In this document: piece by piece, positions 49,180-57,557 of the stretch
Layout of the letters: every line of letters begins with the position of its first letter
Position numbering within the stretch: position 1 is the first letter of the stretch
NCBI RefSeq assembly: GCF_000428845.1
Contig: NZ_AUAS01000004.1
Location: 1 to 64,000, forward strand
DNA length: 64,000 bases
DNA from: Dyadobacter alkalitolerans DSM 23607
GTDB taxonomy: Bacteria; Bacteroidota; Bacteroidia; Cytophagales; Spirosomataceae
Direction: 5' to 3'
Translations under genes and position numbers: made by a program
The notes under the pieces: model-generated
Database searches by the model: none
What the model saw: only the letters and a program-made list of their open reading frames with translations
What the model was told of the DNA's origin: nothing

Positions 49180-50442
49180 TTACGAGAAACGGTTGCGCGC
49201 GTCGTAGGCAAGGCCAAGTCCTACACTGGAAAGCTTGTTTTCTTCCGACCATTCCGCTGCCGGAAAAAGCTGCCTGAAATGTTGCTGGATCAGCGGGATT
49301 TCGGTTGAGCCGCCCGTCATAATTACCAGCCCGATACTTTCCGGCGTAACGCCGGCTGCTTGCAGGCATTCCCTGGCCGACTGCACAATGCGCTCCGTTT
49401 TTGTAATGATAGCAGCGTCAAAATCCTTTCTGGCAACGTCAATGCGCAAGTCCTGATCAATAAAACCCAACGTAGCAGCAAAGCTTTCACTGCTGGCCAG
49501 GCCAATCTTGATCTTTTCCGTTTCTGCCAATACGGCATGTCCCGTTTCTTGTTCGAGCACATTGATGAGCCTTCCATAACGCACCGGATCGTGTGTCTCG
49601 CGCAGCAACTGTTTAGCCTGAAATAAAATTCTGTTGGTATATAAAAAATTCACTTTGCTCCATTCAGACAGGTCAAAGTAATGGTAGGAGGGCACTTCGA
49701 GATTCTTGGTGCCATACTTGGAGCGGAAACCCAGCTCAGGCATCATTTCGGCCAGGCTCAGGTCGCGGTCGAAATCATTTCCGCCGAGCCGCACGCCTGT
49801 GTTGGCCAGAATGTCCTCGTTCCTGTCGTGCTTGGTGGCATTTTCCTGGGACAGCCTGATAATGGTAAAATCCGAAGTTCCACCGCCCAGATCCACCACC
49901 ATTGCCAGTTTTTCTCCGCTAACCCTGGCTTCATGGGCAAATGCAGCTGCGATGGGCTCAAACTGGAACCCTACATGTTCAAAACCCAGGTTTTGGGCGA
50001 TCTGTTTCAGCTCATTCTCTGCCCGCTGATCGGCAGCAGCATCATTATCGACGAAATGAACCGGCCGACCCATCACCACATGCCGCAGTTCCGTTCCGCA
50101 ATCGGCCTCGGCTTTGCGCTTCATCTGGTCGAGGAATGCGGCAATAATCTGATCAAATTTCATCAGCTCGCCATTGACCATCGTGCCCTGGCGCATGGCT
50201 GAACTACCCAGAACGCGTTTGAGGCTGCGCATCAACCTGCCCGGCTGGCGGGTCAGGAATCGCTCGGTTGCTTCCCGGCCGAAGTACGCGTGGTTGTCTT
50301 TTCTAGCAAAAAACATGGCGCTGGGAATGGTCTGGTTATCATTTTCAACCGGAACCAGAAAAACATCGTTTTGATTTGCCACAGCCAGGCTGGAATTGGA
50401 AGTGCCGAAATCGATACCGCAAAAAACAGAAGTAGTCATCAT
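49180..50442 (-). CDS. Hsp70-family chaperone, YegD-like
   Basis: 420 residues, only the Hsp70 ATPase domain. Phosphate 1 motif CGIDFGTSNSSLA, phosphate 2 VVDLGGGTSDFTII, and adenosine motif VIMTGGSTEIPLI are all present. There is no C-terminal substrate-binding domain, as in YegD. It may act as a chaperone-like regulator rather than a general folding factor. Confidence 0.9.
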   Translation of the reverse strand: MMTTSVFCGIDFGTSNSSLAVANQNDVFLVPVENDNQTIPSAMFFARKDNHAYFGREATERFLTRQPGRLMRSLKRVLGSSAMRQGTMVNGELMKFDQIIAAFLDQMKRKAEADCGTELRHVVMGRPVHFVDNDAAADQRAENELKQIAQNLGFEHVGFQFEPIAAAFAHEARVSGEKLAMVVDLGGGTSDFTIIRLSQENATKHDRNEDILANTGVRLGGNDFDRDLSLAEMMPELGFRSKYGTKNLEVPSYHYFDLSEWSKVNFLYTNRILFQAKQLLRETHDPVRYGRLINVLEQETGHAVLAETEKIKIGLASSESFAATLGFIDQDLRIDVARKDFDAAIITKTERIVQSARECLQAAGVTPESIGLVIMTGGSTEIPLIQQHFRQLFPAAEWSEENKLSSVGLGLAYDARNRFS

Positions 50443-50518
50443 TTGAAAAATTGGGCGCGCAATTTCCCATTATTTACCCGGCAATCCAAACGAAAACTCA
50501 GCTTTATGAAGGCTTTGA

Positions 50519-52684
50519 TTAGTCGCCAAGCATCTTACGAAGATATCTGGCAGCCTTGGTAAGCGATCCCAGCTTGTCGGATAATGTGCCGATCAGTGCG
50601 CCGTCGGCTTGCTCGATGTCGTTCATGTTAATGCCCGATTCGAGTTGTTTTGGATAGATCAGCAGCAGGCTTTGCTCCTGAAAATAATTGGAGAAGTAAC
50701 CCGGAAGTTTTTCCAATTGTGAAAGATAGGACGCCGACCCTTTTCTTGCCGAGACGATCACAAAGAAGTCGTCTATTTTCAGCTCGCGGGAAAAAATCAG
50801 AAAGTCGTCCCAGGCGCTGAAAAGACTAAATTCCACTTCGACAGTCGTCGTTTTACGCGCCAGAACGCTTTTAATTGCCTTGATAGTCTGTCCTGAGGCA
50901 TAGAAATGAATCGGCATTGCATTGATCTTTGCCAGCGTGAGCAGCTTACCAAGCCAATGCAAAAAGCCAGGCTCATTACTGCCGGCCGGGGGCACGGCAA
51001 CCACAATCCGCGTGAGCGTATTAAATGGCTGGGCCGGCTTGTAAATATAGATCGTTTCAAAAACGCGCTTGACGATGTTTTCAACTTTAGGGCCAAGAAA
51101 TGTTTTGTGATCCGTTCTCTGATGTAAGCCAATGACCACATCCGTAATATTCTGTTCCTTAATAGAGTAGGTGATTCCGTTGCTGATATTGGCATCATAA
51201 CGGGTCAGCGGAACGAGCATGTTTTCCGAAGAGCTGGCATGCTGAACTGCTTTATTGAGAATTCTCTTGCCGTGGGACGCCGAATCGTTTTTTTGATCTT
51301 CATCCGTAACAATGTGCAAGCCATAGAGCGGGATCGAAACGCGTTTTGCTTTCAGCATAATCCCAAAATCAACCAGGTCGGCGATCATATCGGGATAGGA
51401 AAGCGAAACCAGGATTTTTTCGTTGCTTACAGCGTCGGCTTCTCCGGGGCTTTCTTCATCCTGCGTGAGCGCGAGCCTTTTGGAAGCTCTTTCTACAACA
51501 AATGAACTGACCGCGCAGCTAACCAGAATAAGTACAATGGTGCCGTTCAGCACATCTTCGTCCAAAAGCCTGATGGGCTCGCCCAGCGCTGTTTCCCCGA
51601 TGATAATGTTGTATCCTACCAAAATAATCGCCAGCGTAGCAGCCGCATGCGAGGCACTCAGGCCAAAGATCATCAGCCCTTCATCGGCAGACAGCCGGAA
51701 CACTTTCTGTGTGATCCATGCTGCCAGATATTTACTCGACAATGCAATCACCAGGATAACCCCCGCCACTCTTAATGCGCCCCATCCATGCGTTAATACG
51801 CTGATGTTGACAAGCATACCCACGCTGATCAGAAAAAAGGGAATGAACAGCGCATTGCCCACAAAGTCGATGCGGTTCATCAGCGGGGAGGAATGCGGGA
51901 CAAATTTATTTAAAACCAAACCTGAAAAGAATGCGCCGATAATGGCCTCCACACCTGCAATCTCAGCTAAGAAAGAGGCCAGAAACACCATTGCCAGCAC
52001 AAATATGTACTGCGAAACGCTATCGTCGAAACGCTTGAAAAACCAGCGGCAGATTATTGGGAAAACAAATAATACCACCGCCACAAAAACAACGAAAGAA
52101 AAGCCGAGCCGAAACCAGAATGCCGGTGAAACATCGCCCTTCGGAGATCCTGCAACCCCCGCCAGGATAAGCAGCGCGAGAATGTCGGTGATCATTGTCC
52201 CGCCCACCGTCATATTAATGGCCCGGTTCCGGGCTACGCCGTATTTGCTGGCAATGGGATAGGAAACCAATGTGTGCGTGGAAAACATGCTGGCCAGCAG
52301 CAGCGAGGACAATAACCCGTAACCCAGGATATAATAACTTGCCAGCGTACCGCTGATCAGCGGCAGTAAAAATGTGGTTAACCCAAATACAATGATCTTG
52401 TTACGGTTCTTTTTGAATTCGGCCAGATCAATTTCCAGGCCGGCCAGGAACATAATGTAAAGCAGACCAACCGTTCCAAAAAGCACAATGCTGCTGTCCC
52501 GGCTTAGCAGGTTTAATCCATACGGCCCGACGATCATCCCTGAAATAATAAGCCCGATTATGTGGGGGACTTTGATCCGGTTAAAAAGGATAGGTGCAAA
52601 AAGGATGATAAAGAGCACCACCGAAAAAATAATAACGGGGTTTTTAAGGGGTAAGGAGAGATCCAGTAACAGCAACGAATTCAT
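50519..52684 (-). CDS. Cation:proton antiporter (CPA2) with C-terminal stress-type domain
   Basis: ATG 52684 gives 721 residues; GTG 52690 is an alternative. About twelve hydrophobic segments in the first 400 residues form a Na+/H+ exchanger-type membrane domain: PHIIGLIISGMIVGPYGLNLL, FLAGLEIDLAEFKKN, MFSTHTLVSYPIASKYG and AIIGAFFSGLVLNKF. The remaining 320 residues form a soluble section with two USP-like halves (KILVSLSYPDMIADLVDFGIMLKAKRVSIPLYGLHI..., RIVVAVPPAGSNEPGFLHWLGKLLTLAKINAMPIHFYAS). Cytosolic regulation of a K+/Na+ exchanger is inferred. Confidence 0.85.
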   Translation of the reverse strand: MNSLLLLDLSLPLKNPVIIFSVVLFIILFAPILFNRIKVPHIIGLIISGMIVGPYGLNLLSRDSSIVLFGTVGLLYIMFLAGLEIDLAEFKKNRNKIIVFGLTTFLLPLISGTLASYYILGYGLLSSLLLASMFSTHTLVSYPIASKYGVARNRAINMTVGGTMITDILALLILAGVAGSPKGDVSPAFWFRLGFSFVVFVAVVLFVFPIICRWFFKRFDDSVSQYIFVLAMVFLASFLAEIAGVEAIIGAFFSGLVLNKFVPHSSPLMNRIDFVGNALFIPFFLISVGMLVNISVLTHGWGALRVAGVILVIALSSKYLAAWITQKVFRLSADEGLMIFGLSASHAAATLAIILVGYNIIIGETALGEPIRLLDEDVLNGTIVLILVSCAVSSFVVERASKRLALTQDEESPGEADAVSNEKILVSLSYPDMIADLVDFGIMLKAKRVSIPLYGLHIVTDEDQKNDSASHGKRILNKAVQHASSSENMLVPLTRYDANISNGITYSIKEQNITDVVIGLHQRTDHKTFLGPKVENIVKRVFETIYIYKPAQPFNTLTRIVVAVPPAGSNEPGFLHWLGKLLTLAKINAMPIHFYASGQTIKAIKSVLARKTTTVEVEFSLFSAWDDFLIFSRELKIDDFFVIVSARKGSASYLSQLEKLPGYFSNYFQEQSLLLIYPKQLESGINMNDIEQADGALIGTLSDKLGSLTKAARYLRKMLGD

Positions 52685-52700
52685 ACGCACAAGTTTAGGG

Positions 52701-53255
52701 TTATTTCTGCCGTTCGGCAGTCAGGGTGTAGCGGATTTTGCAATCGGTGCGCTCCACTTCCCGCGTCCCTTCCATTTTGCCTTCTTTAAGTTCCAGCATG
52801 ATACGCATCACCGACTCGGAGCCGGGCTGACCATTGGTCGCTTCAAGCCGGGTTTGCATGAAAGAACCGTTGTAGATCCTGGACAGTTCGTTTCCGGTGA
52901 ATGTATTTACAACGATCCCCCTGTTCTGATAGGCGATTTCCCAGGTTTCTGTTTTCGAATCCCCAATGGCCGATCCGCTGCAATTCGTTTCCGTACAGCG
53001 CATTTTGACGATCCATTTGCCCGTAACAGGTTGCGCCTGTAACGAGTCCGTGACTGCGGTGGAATCTTCCAGCTGCTTTTTCTTTTTTTCCTGCAACTCC
53101 TTTTCCAGCAACGTCAGTCGCTGTTCCCATTGCATTAATGTCTGCTCTTTTTCTGCGACCTGCTGTTCCCTTTTGGTCAGCTGCGCTTCCTTTTCTTTAT
53201 ATCCGCAGCCCTGCAATGCAGCAGCGAAAAACAGAAAAAATAATATCCATCTCAT
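52701..53255 (-). CDS. Unrecognised lipoprotein with coiled coil
   Basis: 184 residues from ATG 53255 (or 53258). Lipobox AALQGCG near residue 17. A Lys/Glu/Gln coiled coil spans about 22-62, followed by a domain of about 115 residues with a Cys pair (MRCTETNCSG) and strands (KTETWEIAYQNRGIVVNTF). A related last Cys (ERTDCKIRYTL) may form a disulfide. Lies 16 bp before the antiporter gene on the same strand, so possibly cotranscribed. Confidence 0.65.
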   Translation of the reverse strand: MRWILFFLFFAAALQGCGYKEKEAQLTKREQQVAEKEQTLMQWEQRLTLLEKELQEKKKKQLEDSTAVTDSLQAQPVTGKWIVKMRCTETNCSGSAIGDSKTETWEIAYQNRGIVVNTFTGNELSRIYNGSFMQTRLEATNGQPGSESVMRIMLELKEGKMEGTREVERTDCKIRYTLTAERQK

Positions 53256-53315
53256 CATGCACGTCCTATTTTAAAGCATGTAAGGTGGGTAATTAAAGTC
53301 AGGATTTCAAACTGT

Positions 53316-54314
53316 TCAGACCAAAATCACCGATTTATTGACAGGTTCCCCGCCTTTGCCGAGTGCTTCAATGCTACCGAGCGTGACCTGGGCAATTTCC
53401 GAAAGAGCCTCATCCGTGAAAAAACCCTGGTGCGCAGTTACCAAAACATTGGGAAAGCTCATCAGGCGCTGAATAGTGTCATCCTCGATAATGCTTTCTG
53501 ACAAATCTTTGAAAAACAACCTTTCCTCCTGCTCGTAAACGTCAATGCCAAAGTGCGCAACATGCTTGCTTTTCAGTGCATCGATCACATCCGGCGTATT
53601 GATTAACCCACCGCGGCTGGTGTTGATCAGCATAACACCTTGCTTCATTTGCTGCAATGTCCGGGCATTGATCAGGTGATGCGTATGCTCGTTGAGCGGG
53701 CAATGTAGTGAAATGATGTCCGAATTGCTCAGTACAGTGTCAAGATCCTGGTAATCAATCCCCTGTGCTTGCAAATCTGCGTTGATAATAATGTCGTAGG
53801 CGATCACTCTGCATCCGAAGCCCTTCATGATTTTGCAAAATGCGGCCCCGATCTTGCCCGTTCCGATTACACCGACTGTCTTACCATACAAATTAAAACC
53901 CATCAGGCCATTCAGGGAAAAATTCTGCTCCCTTACCCGGTTATAGGCTTTATGCGTTTTGCGGTTAAGCGTAAGCAGCATGGCTACCGTATGTTCAGCA
54001 ACCGCCTGAGGTGAATATTCAGGCACCCGGCAAACCCGTAGGCCTTTGTCTCGCGCCGCTTCCAGGTCAATATTATTAAAGCCCGCGCAGCGGAGCGCGA
54101 TAATCTTAACGCCTTTTGCTGCCAGAGCTGCTATGACATCTGCATTCACCTTATCGTTTACAAATACACAAACGGCTGTTTGCCCCTGAACTGCTTCTAC
54201 AATGTGAGGGCCAAGATGGGTTTCCAGATATTCCAGCCCAAATCCATAGCGCTCGTTGTACAGATCGAAAAAGGTGCGGTCGTAGGGTTTTGCGGAAAAG
54301 AATAAGATTTTCAT
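53316..54314 (-). CDS. ldhA: D-lactate dehydrogenase-like 2-hydroxyacid dehydrogenase
   Basis: 332 residues. D-isomer 2-hydroxyacid dehydrogenase fold: Rossmann motif VIGTGKIGAAF, catalytic Arg in NTSRGGLINT, Glu near the later YEQE, and His in VTAHQGFFTDEA. The start KILFFSAKPYDRTFFDLYN and the RCAGFNNIDLEAA block fit D-lactate dehydrogenase LdhA, which reduces pyruvate to D-lactate with NADH. ATG 54314. Confidence 0.88.
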   Translation of the reverse strand: MKILFFSAKPYDRTFFDLYNERYGFGLEYLETHLGPHIVEAVQGQTAVCVFVNDKVNADVIAALAAKGVKIIALRCAGFNNIDLEAARDKGLRVCRVPEYSPQAVAEHTVAMLLTLNRKTHKAYNRVREQNFSLNGLMGFNLYGKTVGVIGTGKIGAAFCKIMKGFGCRVIAYDIIINADLQAQGIDYQDLDTVLSNSDIISLHCPLNEHTHHLINARTLQQMKQGVMLINTSRGGLINTPDVIDALKSKHVAHFGIDVYEQEERLFFKDLSESIIEDDTIQRLMSFPNVLVTAHQGFFTDEALSEIAQVTLGSIEALGKGGEPVNKSVILV

Positions 54315-54432
54315 AAATGCGGTGATTGGTTAAAGGGAAATTCTGCAAGCTCCCCCGCAAGGAACGGCTTTCCAATGACATTTATCATTTAAGGCGGCAA
54401 TCCGCATCAACTTTTCTTCGGGAATGCTCGCC

Positions 54433-54440
54433 TAGTTTTG
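54433..54440 (+). promoter_or_regulatory. Likely -7 box of the 605-residue unknown gene
   Basis: TAGTTTTG, exact match to TAnnTTTG, 27 bp before ATG 54468. The transcript would begin after base 54440, so the in-frame ATG at 54438 cannot be the start; this decides the start. Confidence 0.5.
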
Positions 54441-54467
54441 GCCTATTATTATCCAACTGCGCAAACC

Positions 54468-56285
54468 ATGCACCATACATTTCATATTCCGGTCTTAGGC
54501 CTCGGATATTCTGTTGATACCCCAATAAAAGTCGCCCATTTCGGTATTTCGTCGGTTATGTCCATCGTCGATGATGTGATGATCGAGCGAATGAGAAAGC
54601 ACCATACCATAGCCAGCGGCGAGGATTTTGTTCCGATCCATCCCGGCGAGCACGATTTCCGGGCCCGTCGCATTACGGCTTATCTAAACCTGGTTCATCG
54701 CATCGTTGACAAAAACTTTAAAGACCTTAAAATGCAGTCTTTTGAAGACGGGGCCGCACTGAACAAATATTTCCAGCTTTTACCCGAGCATTCAGCGCTT
54801 AAAAAACAATATGTGGAAATGTGCCAGACCCCTTCCGCGCAGGAAAAGCAGCTTTTGCAAGCAACATTGAAATCGCAGCTTACCAAGGGCGCTATCGACG
54901 TAAACATTATGTCGAAGGTGGATAAGCTTAACAAGGATGTTTATGGAGAAAACCTGGCAGATGAGTTTTCAGACGCTTCGGCGGCGTTGCGCGGATTTGC
55001 CCAAAGCACATTATCCTCGTCGCTGGTACTTTCGGCTGGTATGAATCCGCGGCTTTATAATTATCTGGAAGACTTTGCTGATTTTTATCCCGATCAAAAC
55101 GGACATTTGAAAAAGCATATCATATTAAAAGTGAGCGACTTCCGGTCTGCATTTATTCAGGCTAAATATCTGGCAAAAAAAGGGATCTGGGTTTCGGAGT
55201 TCAGGATCGAATCGGGCCTTAATTGCGGCGGCCACGCTTTTGCAACGGATGGATTTTTGCTAGGGCCAATTTTGGAAGAGTTTAAAACAAAAAAGGATGA
55301 GATGCTTTCAGAGCTGTTTGCATTGTACCAGGCTGCGTTGATAACCAAAAGCATTGATATTGCTAAAATCCCCGCATTGCGCATCACGGTTCAGGGCGGC
55401 ATAGGCACTGCTCAGGAAGATGAATTTTTATTGAAACATTATCAAGTCGATGCAACAGGGTGGGGAAGCCCATTCCTGCTCGTGCCCGAGGTTACCAATG
55501 TAGACGAGCACACGCTGCAAGAACTGACCCAGGCCAACGAAAGTGACTACTATGTTTCCAATTCATCCCCGCTGGGCGTTTTATTCAATAATTTCAAAAG
55601 GAGCAGCGCCGAAAAGCAACGTTTGGAAAGAATCGCAAAAGGAAGACCTGGAAGTCCATGCAAGAAAAAATATCTGGTCTCCAACACAGAATTCACCGCA
55701 GAACCGATCTGCACAGCTTCCCGCCAATATCAGAATCTGAAAATTAGACAGATTCAATCCCTGGATTTAACCGCGACTGAACGCGAGGAACAAATCAATT
55801 CCGTTACAGAAAAACTTTGCCTCTGCGAAGGCCTGAGCACCTCTACATTGATCAAACATAAGCTGCTGACAACAAAAGAAAATCACGCCGTTTCCATTTG
55901 CCCGGGACCGAATCTTGCCTGGTTTTCAAAAGTTTACAAGCTCAAAGAAATGGTCGATCACATCTATGGGAGGGTTGATCTTCTGGCCGACGTGCCCCGC
56001 CCAAACATGTTTATCAATGAAATCGCCTTATATGTAGCGCATTATCAAAAGGATATGGCATCAAATGCACCGCAGGTGGACACTAAAAAGCAAAAATATC
56101 TCGAAAAGTTCAGAGCCCAGTTGCTGCAAGGAATCGACTATTACAAAACATTAGTCCCGCAGTTCGCCCATGAAACGGAGTCGTATAGGGAAGTAATGTT
56201 GCAGCAATTGCAAGCATTCGAGCAAAAACTGCGCGAAGTGAAAAATGCCTGCATAACCAATCCCGCAGGGATAAAACATTGGTAG
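54468..56285 (+). CDS. Unrecognised 605-residue protein, possible TIM-barrel enzyme
   Basis: 605 residues, soluble. It begins HHTFHIPVLGLGYSVDTPIKVAHFGISSVMSIVDD. A middle part around residues 245-340 has barrel-like features: FRIESGLNCGGHAFATDGF, ALRITVQGGIGTAQEDEFLLKHYQVDATGWGSPFLLVPE. The Gly-Gly-Ile-Gly-Thr and the following Thr-Gly-Trp-Gly-Ser resemble phosphate-binding loops of FMN-type barrels such as nitronate monooxygenases, but I cannot assign the family. A Cys-rich section follows (GSPCKKKYLVSNTEF...EPICTASRQY...EKLCLCEG), possibly binding metal or an Fe-S cluster. The last eight residues (NPAGIKHW) come from a dispersed repeat. Confidence 0.6.
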   Translation: MHHTFHIPVLGLGYSVDTPIKVAHFGISSVMSIVDDVMIERMRKHHTIASGEDFVPIHPGEHDFRARRITAYLNLVHRIVDKNFKDLKMQSFEDGAALNKYFQLLPEHSALKKQYVEMCQTPSAQEKQLLQATLKSQLTKGAIDVNIMSKVDKLNKDVYGENLADEFSDASAALRGFAQSTLSSSLVLSAGMNPRLYNYLEDFADFYPDQNGHLKKHIILKVSDFRSAFIQAKYLAKKGIWVSEFRIESGLNCGGHAFATDGFLLGPILEEFKTKKDEMLSELFALYQAALITKSIDIAKIPALRITVQGGIGTAQEDEFLLKHYQVDATGWGSPFLLVPEVTNVDEHTLQELTQANESDYYVSNSSPLGVLFNNFKRSSAEKQRLERIAKGRPGSPCKKKYLVSNTEFTAEPICTASRQYQNLKIRQIQSLDLTATEREEQINSVTEKLCLCEGLSTSTLIKHKLLTTKENHAVSICPGPNLAWFSKVYKLKEMVDHIYGRVDLLADVPRPNMFINEIALYVAHYQKDMASNAPQVDTKKQKYLEKFRAQLLQGIDYYKTLVPQFAHETESYREVMLQQLQAFEQKLREVKNACITNPAGIKHW

Positions 56286-56462
56286 AAAAAACGACCGGCA
56301 CTGAATAAGAATCCCGGAGGGATGCAATATTGGTAGAAACACGACCGGCACCAAATAAGAATCCCGGAGGGAAGTAACGAAATGCATGCTGTTACATCCC
56401 TCCGGGATTTGCCGTTGCTTGCGGTGATGTCTTTGCTACCGATATTTCATCCCTCCGGGATT
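56259..56462. repeat. Dispersed palindromic repeat cluster, AATCCCGGAGGGAT type
   Basis: Direct copies start at 56259, 56310 and 56360 (periods 51 and 50), each opening AATCCCG-S-AGGGA. The first two continue with ATTGGTAGAAA and ACGACCGGCAC. Inverted copies ATCCCTCCGGGATT are at 56396-56409 and 56449-56462. The first copy overlaps the end of the 605-residue gene and provides its stop codon TAG (56283-56285). Spacing and mixed orientation do not fit CRISPR. Confidence 0.8.
56360..56409. terminator. Long hairpin made by opposed repeat copies
   Basis: AATCCCGGAGGGA (56360-56372) and GTAAC (56374-56378) pair with GTTAC (56391-56395) and TCCCTCCGGGATT (56397-56409), giving an 18-bp stem broken by one A:A mismatch and a 12-base loop. 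It sits between convergent genes ending at 56285 and 56472, so it may block transcription both ways, although a T-run is missing. Confidence 0.55.
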
Positions 56463-56471
56463 GTTGTGCTG

Positions 56472-57536
56472 CTAATTTCGCATTCTTACTAGCTTTTCAT
56501 ACTCGAAAACGGTGATCAGGCTTCCTTTCATGTCGATCAGGCGTTCTTCTTTGAAATCGGAAAGCGTGCGGATTACGGTTTCGGTGGCCGTGCCGACCAT
56601 GGATGCGATGTCTTCACGCGTGATGGACATGGAGAATGGCTTGGCTTTATCCTCCTGATAGCGCTGTACCAATGTTACCAGTGCCTGCGCTACTCTTTTT
56701 CTGACAGAGTTGTACGCTAAATGCAGCAGGCGCTCCTCCCGGTCCTTGATTTCGTTGGAAAGCATACGGATGAATTTGGAGGACACTTCGCGGTTTCCCT
56801 GCAACAGATTGAAAAAATCATCTTTTGGGATCATGGAAACCTCCGCTTCTTCCAATGCAATGGCACTTTCCTGGTAAGGCTCGCCTTGCAAGAGGTCGAT
56901 GTAGCCAAAAAAATCGCCTTCCTTATATAGTTCTGTAATGTATTCCTTTCCGCTTCCGTTTGATTTATAGGCTTTTACTTTTCCTTTTTGTAAGAAAAAT
57001 ACATTGGAAGGAAAGCTCCCTTCGGTGTAAACGGTTTCTTTTTTACGTAATGTTTTTACTTTCTTGTCTTCTGCCAGCTTGGCAATCAGATCAAAGGATT
57101 TGGCTTCCTCAATAAACTGGTCCAAACCCTTTGCCGAGCGCTCGAATTGCCTTTTTAACCTTTCGCTTTTTTTAAGCCGCATTTCCACAATGTTAAGCAG
57201 CTCCACGTCGTCATAGGGCTTTGTCAGGTAATCGTCAGCGCCCATGGTCATGCCTTTGCGGTAATCTTCCTTCTCTGCTTTTGCAGTTAGGAAAATGAAC
57301 GGAATGTTGGCCGTGTGCTCGTCCTTGCTCAACAAATGCAGGACGCCGTAACCATCCAGCTCGGGCATCATAATGTCACAAATGATCAGGTCGGGATTGA
57401 ATTCGTTGGTGAGGCGGACGCCTTCCTTGCCATGCGAGGCGGTCATCACTTTATAGCTGGCCAGTTCCAGGATTTCAGCCGTATTTTCCCGCATCTCAGG
57501 GTTGTCCTCTATCAGCAGTATTTTTTTAGGTTCCAC
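56472..57536 (-). CDS. Response regulator fused to CRP/FNR-type regulator
   Basis: 354 residues. REC domain at 1-120 (Asp in LIICDIMMPELDGYG, Lys in DDYLTKPYDD), cyclic nucleotide-binding fold at about 150-265 (VYTEGSFPSNVFFLQKGKVKAYKSNGSGKEYITELYKEGDFFGYIDLLQGEPYQESAIALEEAEVSMI), and a Crp HTH at about 275-345 (ITREDIASMVGTATETVIRTLSDFKEERLIDM). GTG start at 57536. FNR-like regulators of this type control microaerobic genes in Bacteroidota; hemN and cbb3 genes are adjacent. The partner kinase gene lies directly upstream. Confidence 0.9.
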   Translation of the reverse strand: MEPKKILLIEDNPEMRENTAEILELASYKVMTASHGKEGVRLTNEFNPDLIICDIMMPELDGYGVLHLLSKDEHTANIPFIFLTAKAEKEDYRKGMTMGADDYLTKPYDDVELLNIVEMRLKKSERLKRQFERSAKGLDQFIEEAKSFDLIAKLAEDKKVKTLRKKETVYTEGSFPSNVFFLQKGKVKAYKSNGSGKEYITELYKEGDFFGYIDLLQGEPYQESAIALEEAEVSMIPKDDFFNLLQGNREVSSKFIRMLSNEIKDREERLLHLAYNSVRKRVAQALVTLVQRYQEDKAKPFSMSITREDIASMVGTATETVIRTLSDFKEERLIDMKGSLITVFEYEKLVRMRN

Positions 57537-57557
57537 AGTCAGGTGTTGGGTTGGTGC

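Noticed and set aside
56259..56462. CRISPR-like array
   Set aside because: Repeat copies are in both orientations, the sequence between the direct copies is itself conserved, and no cas gene is nearby.
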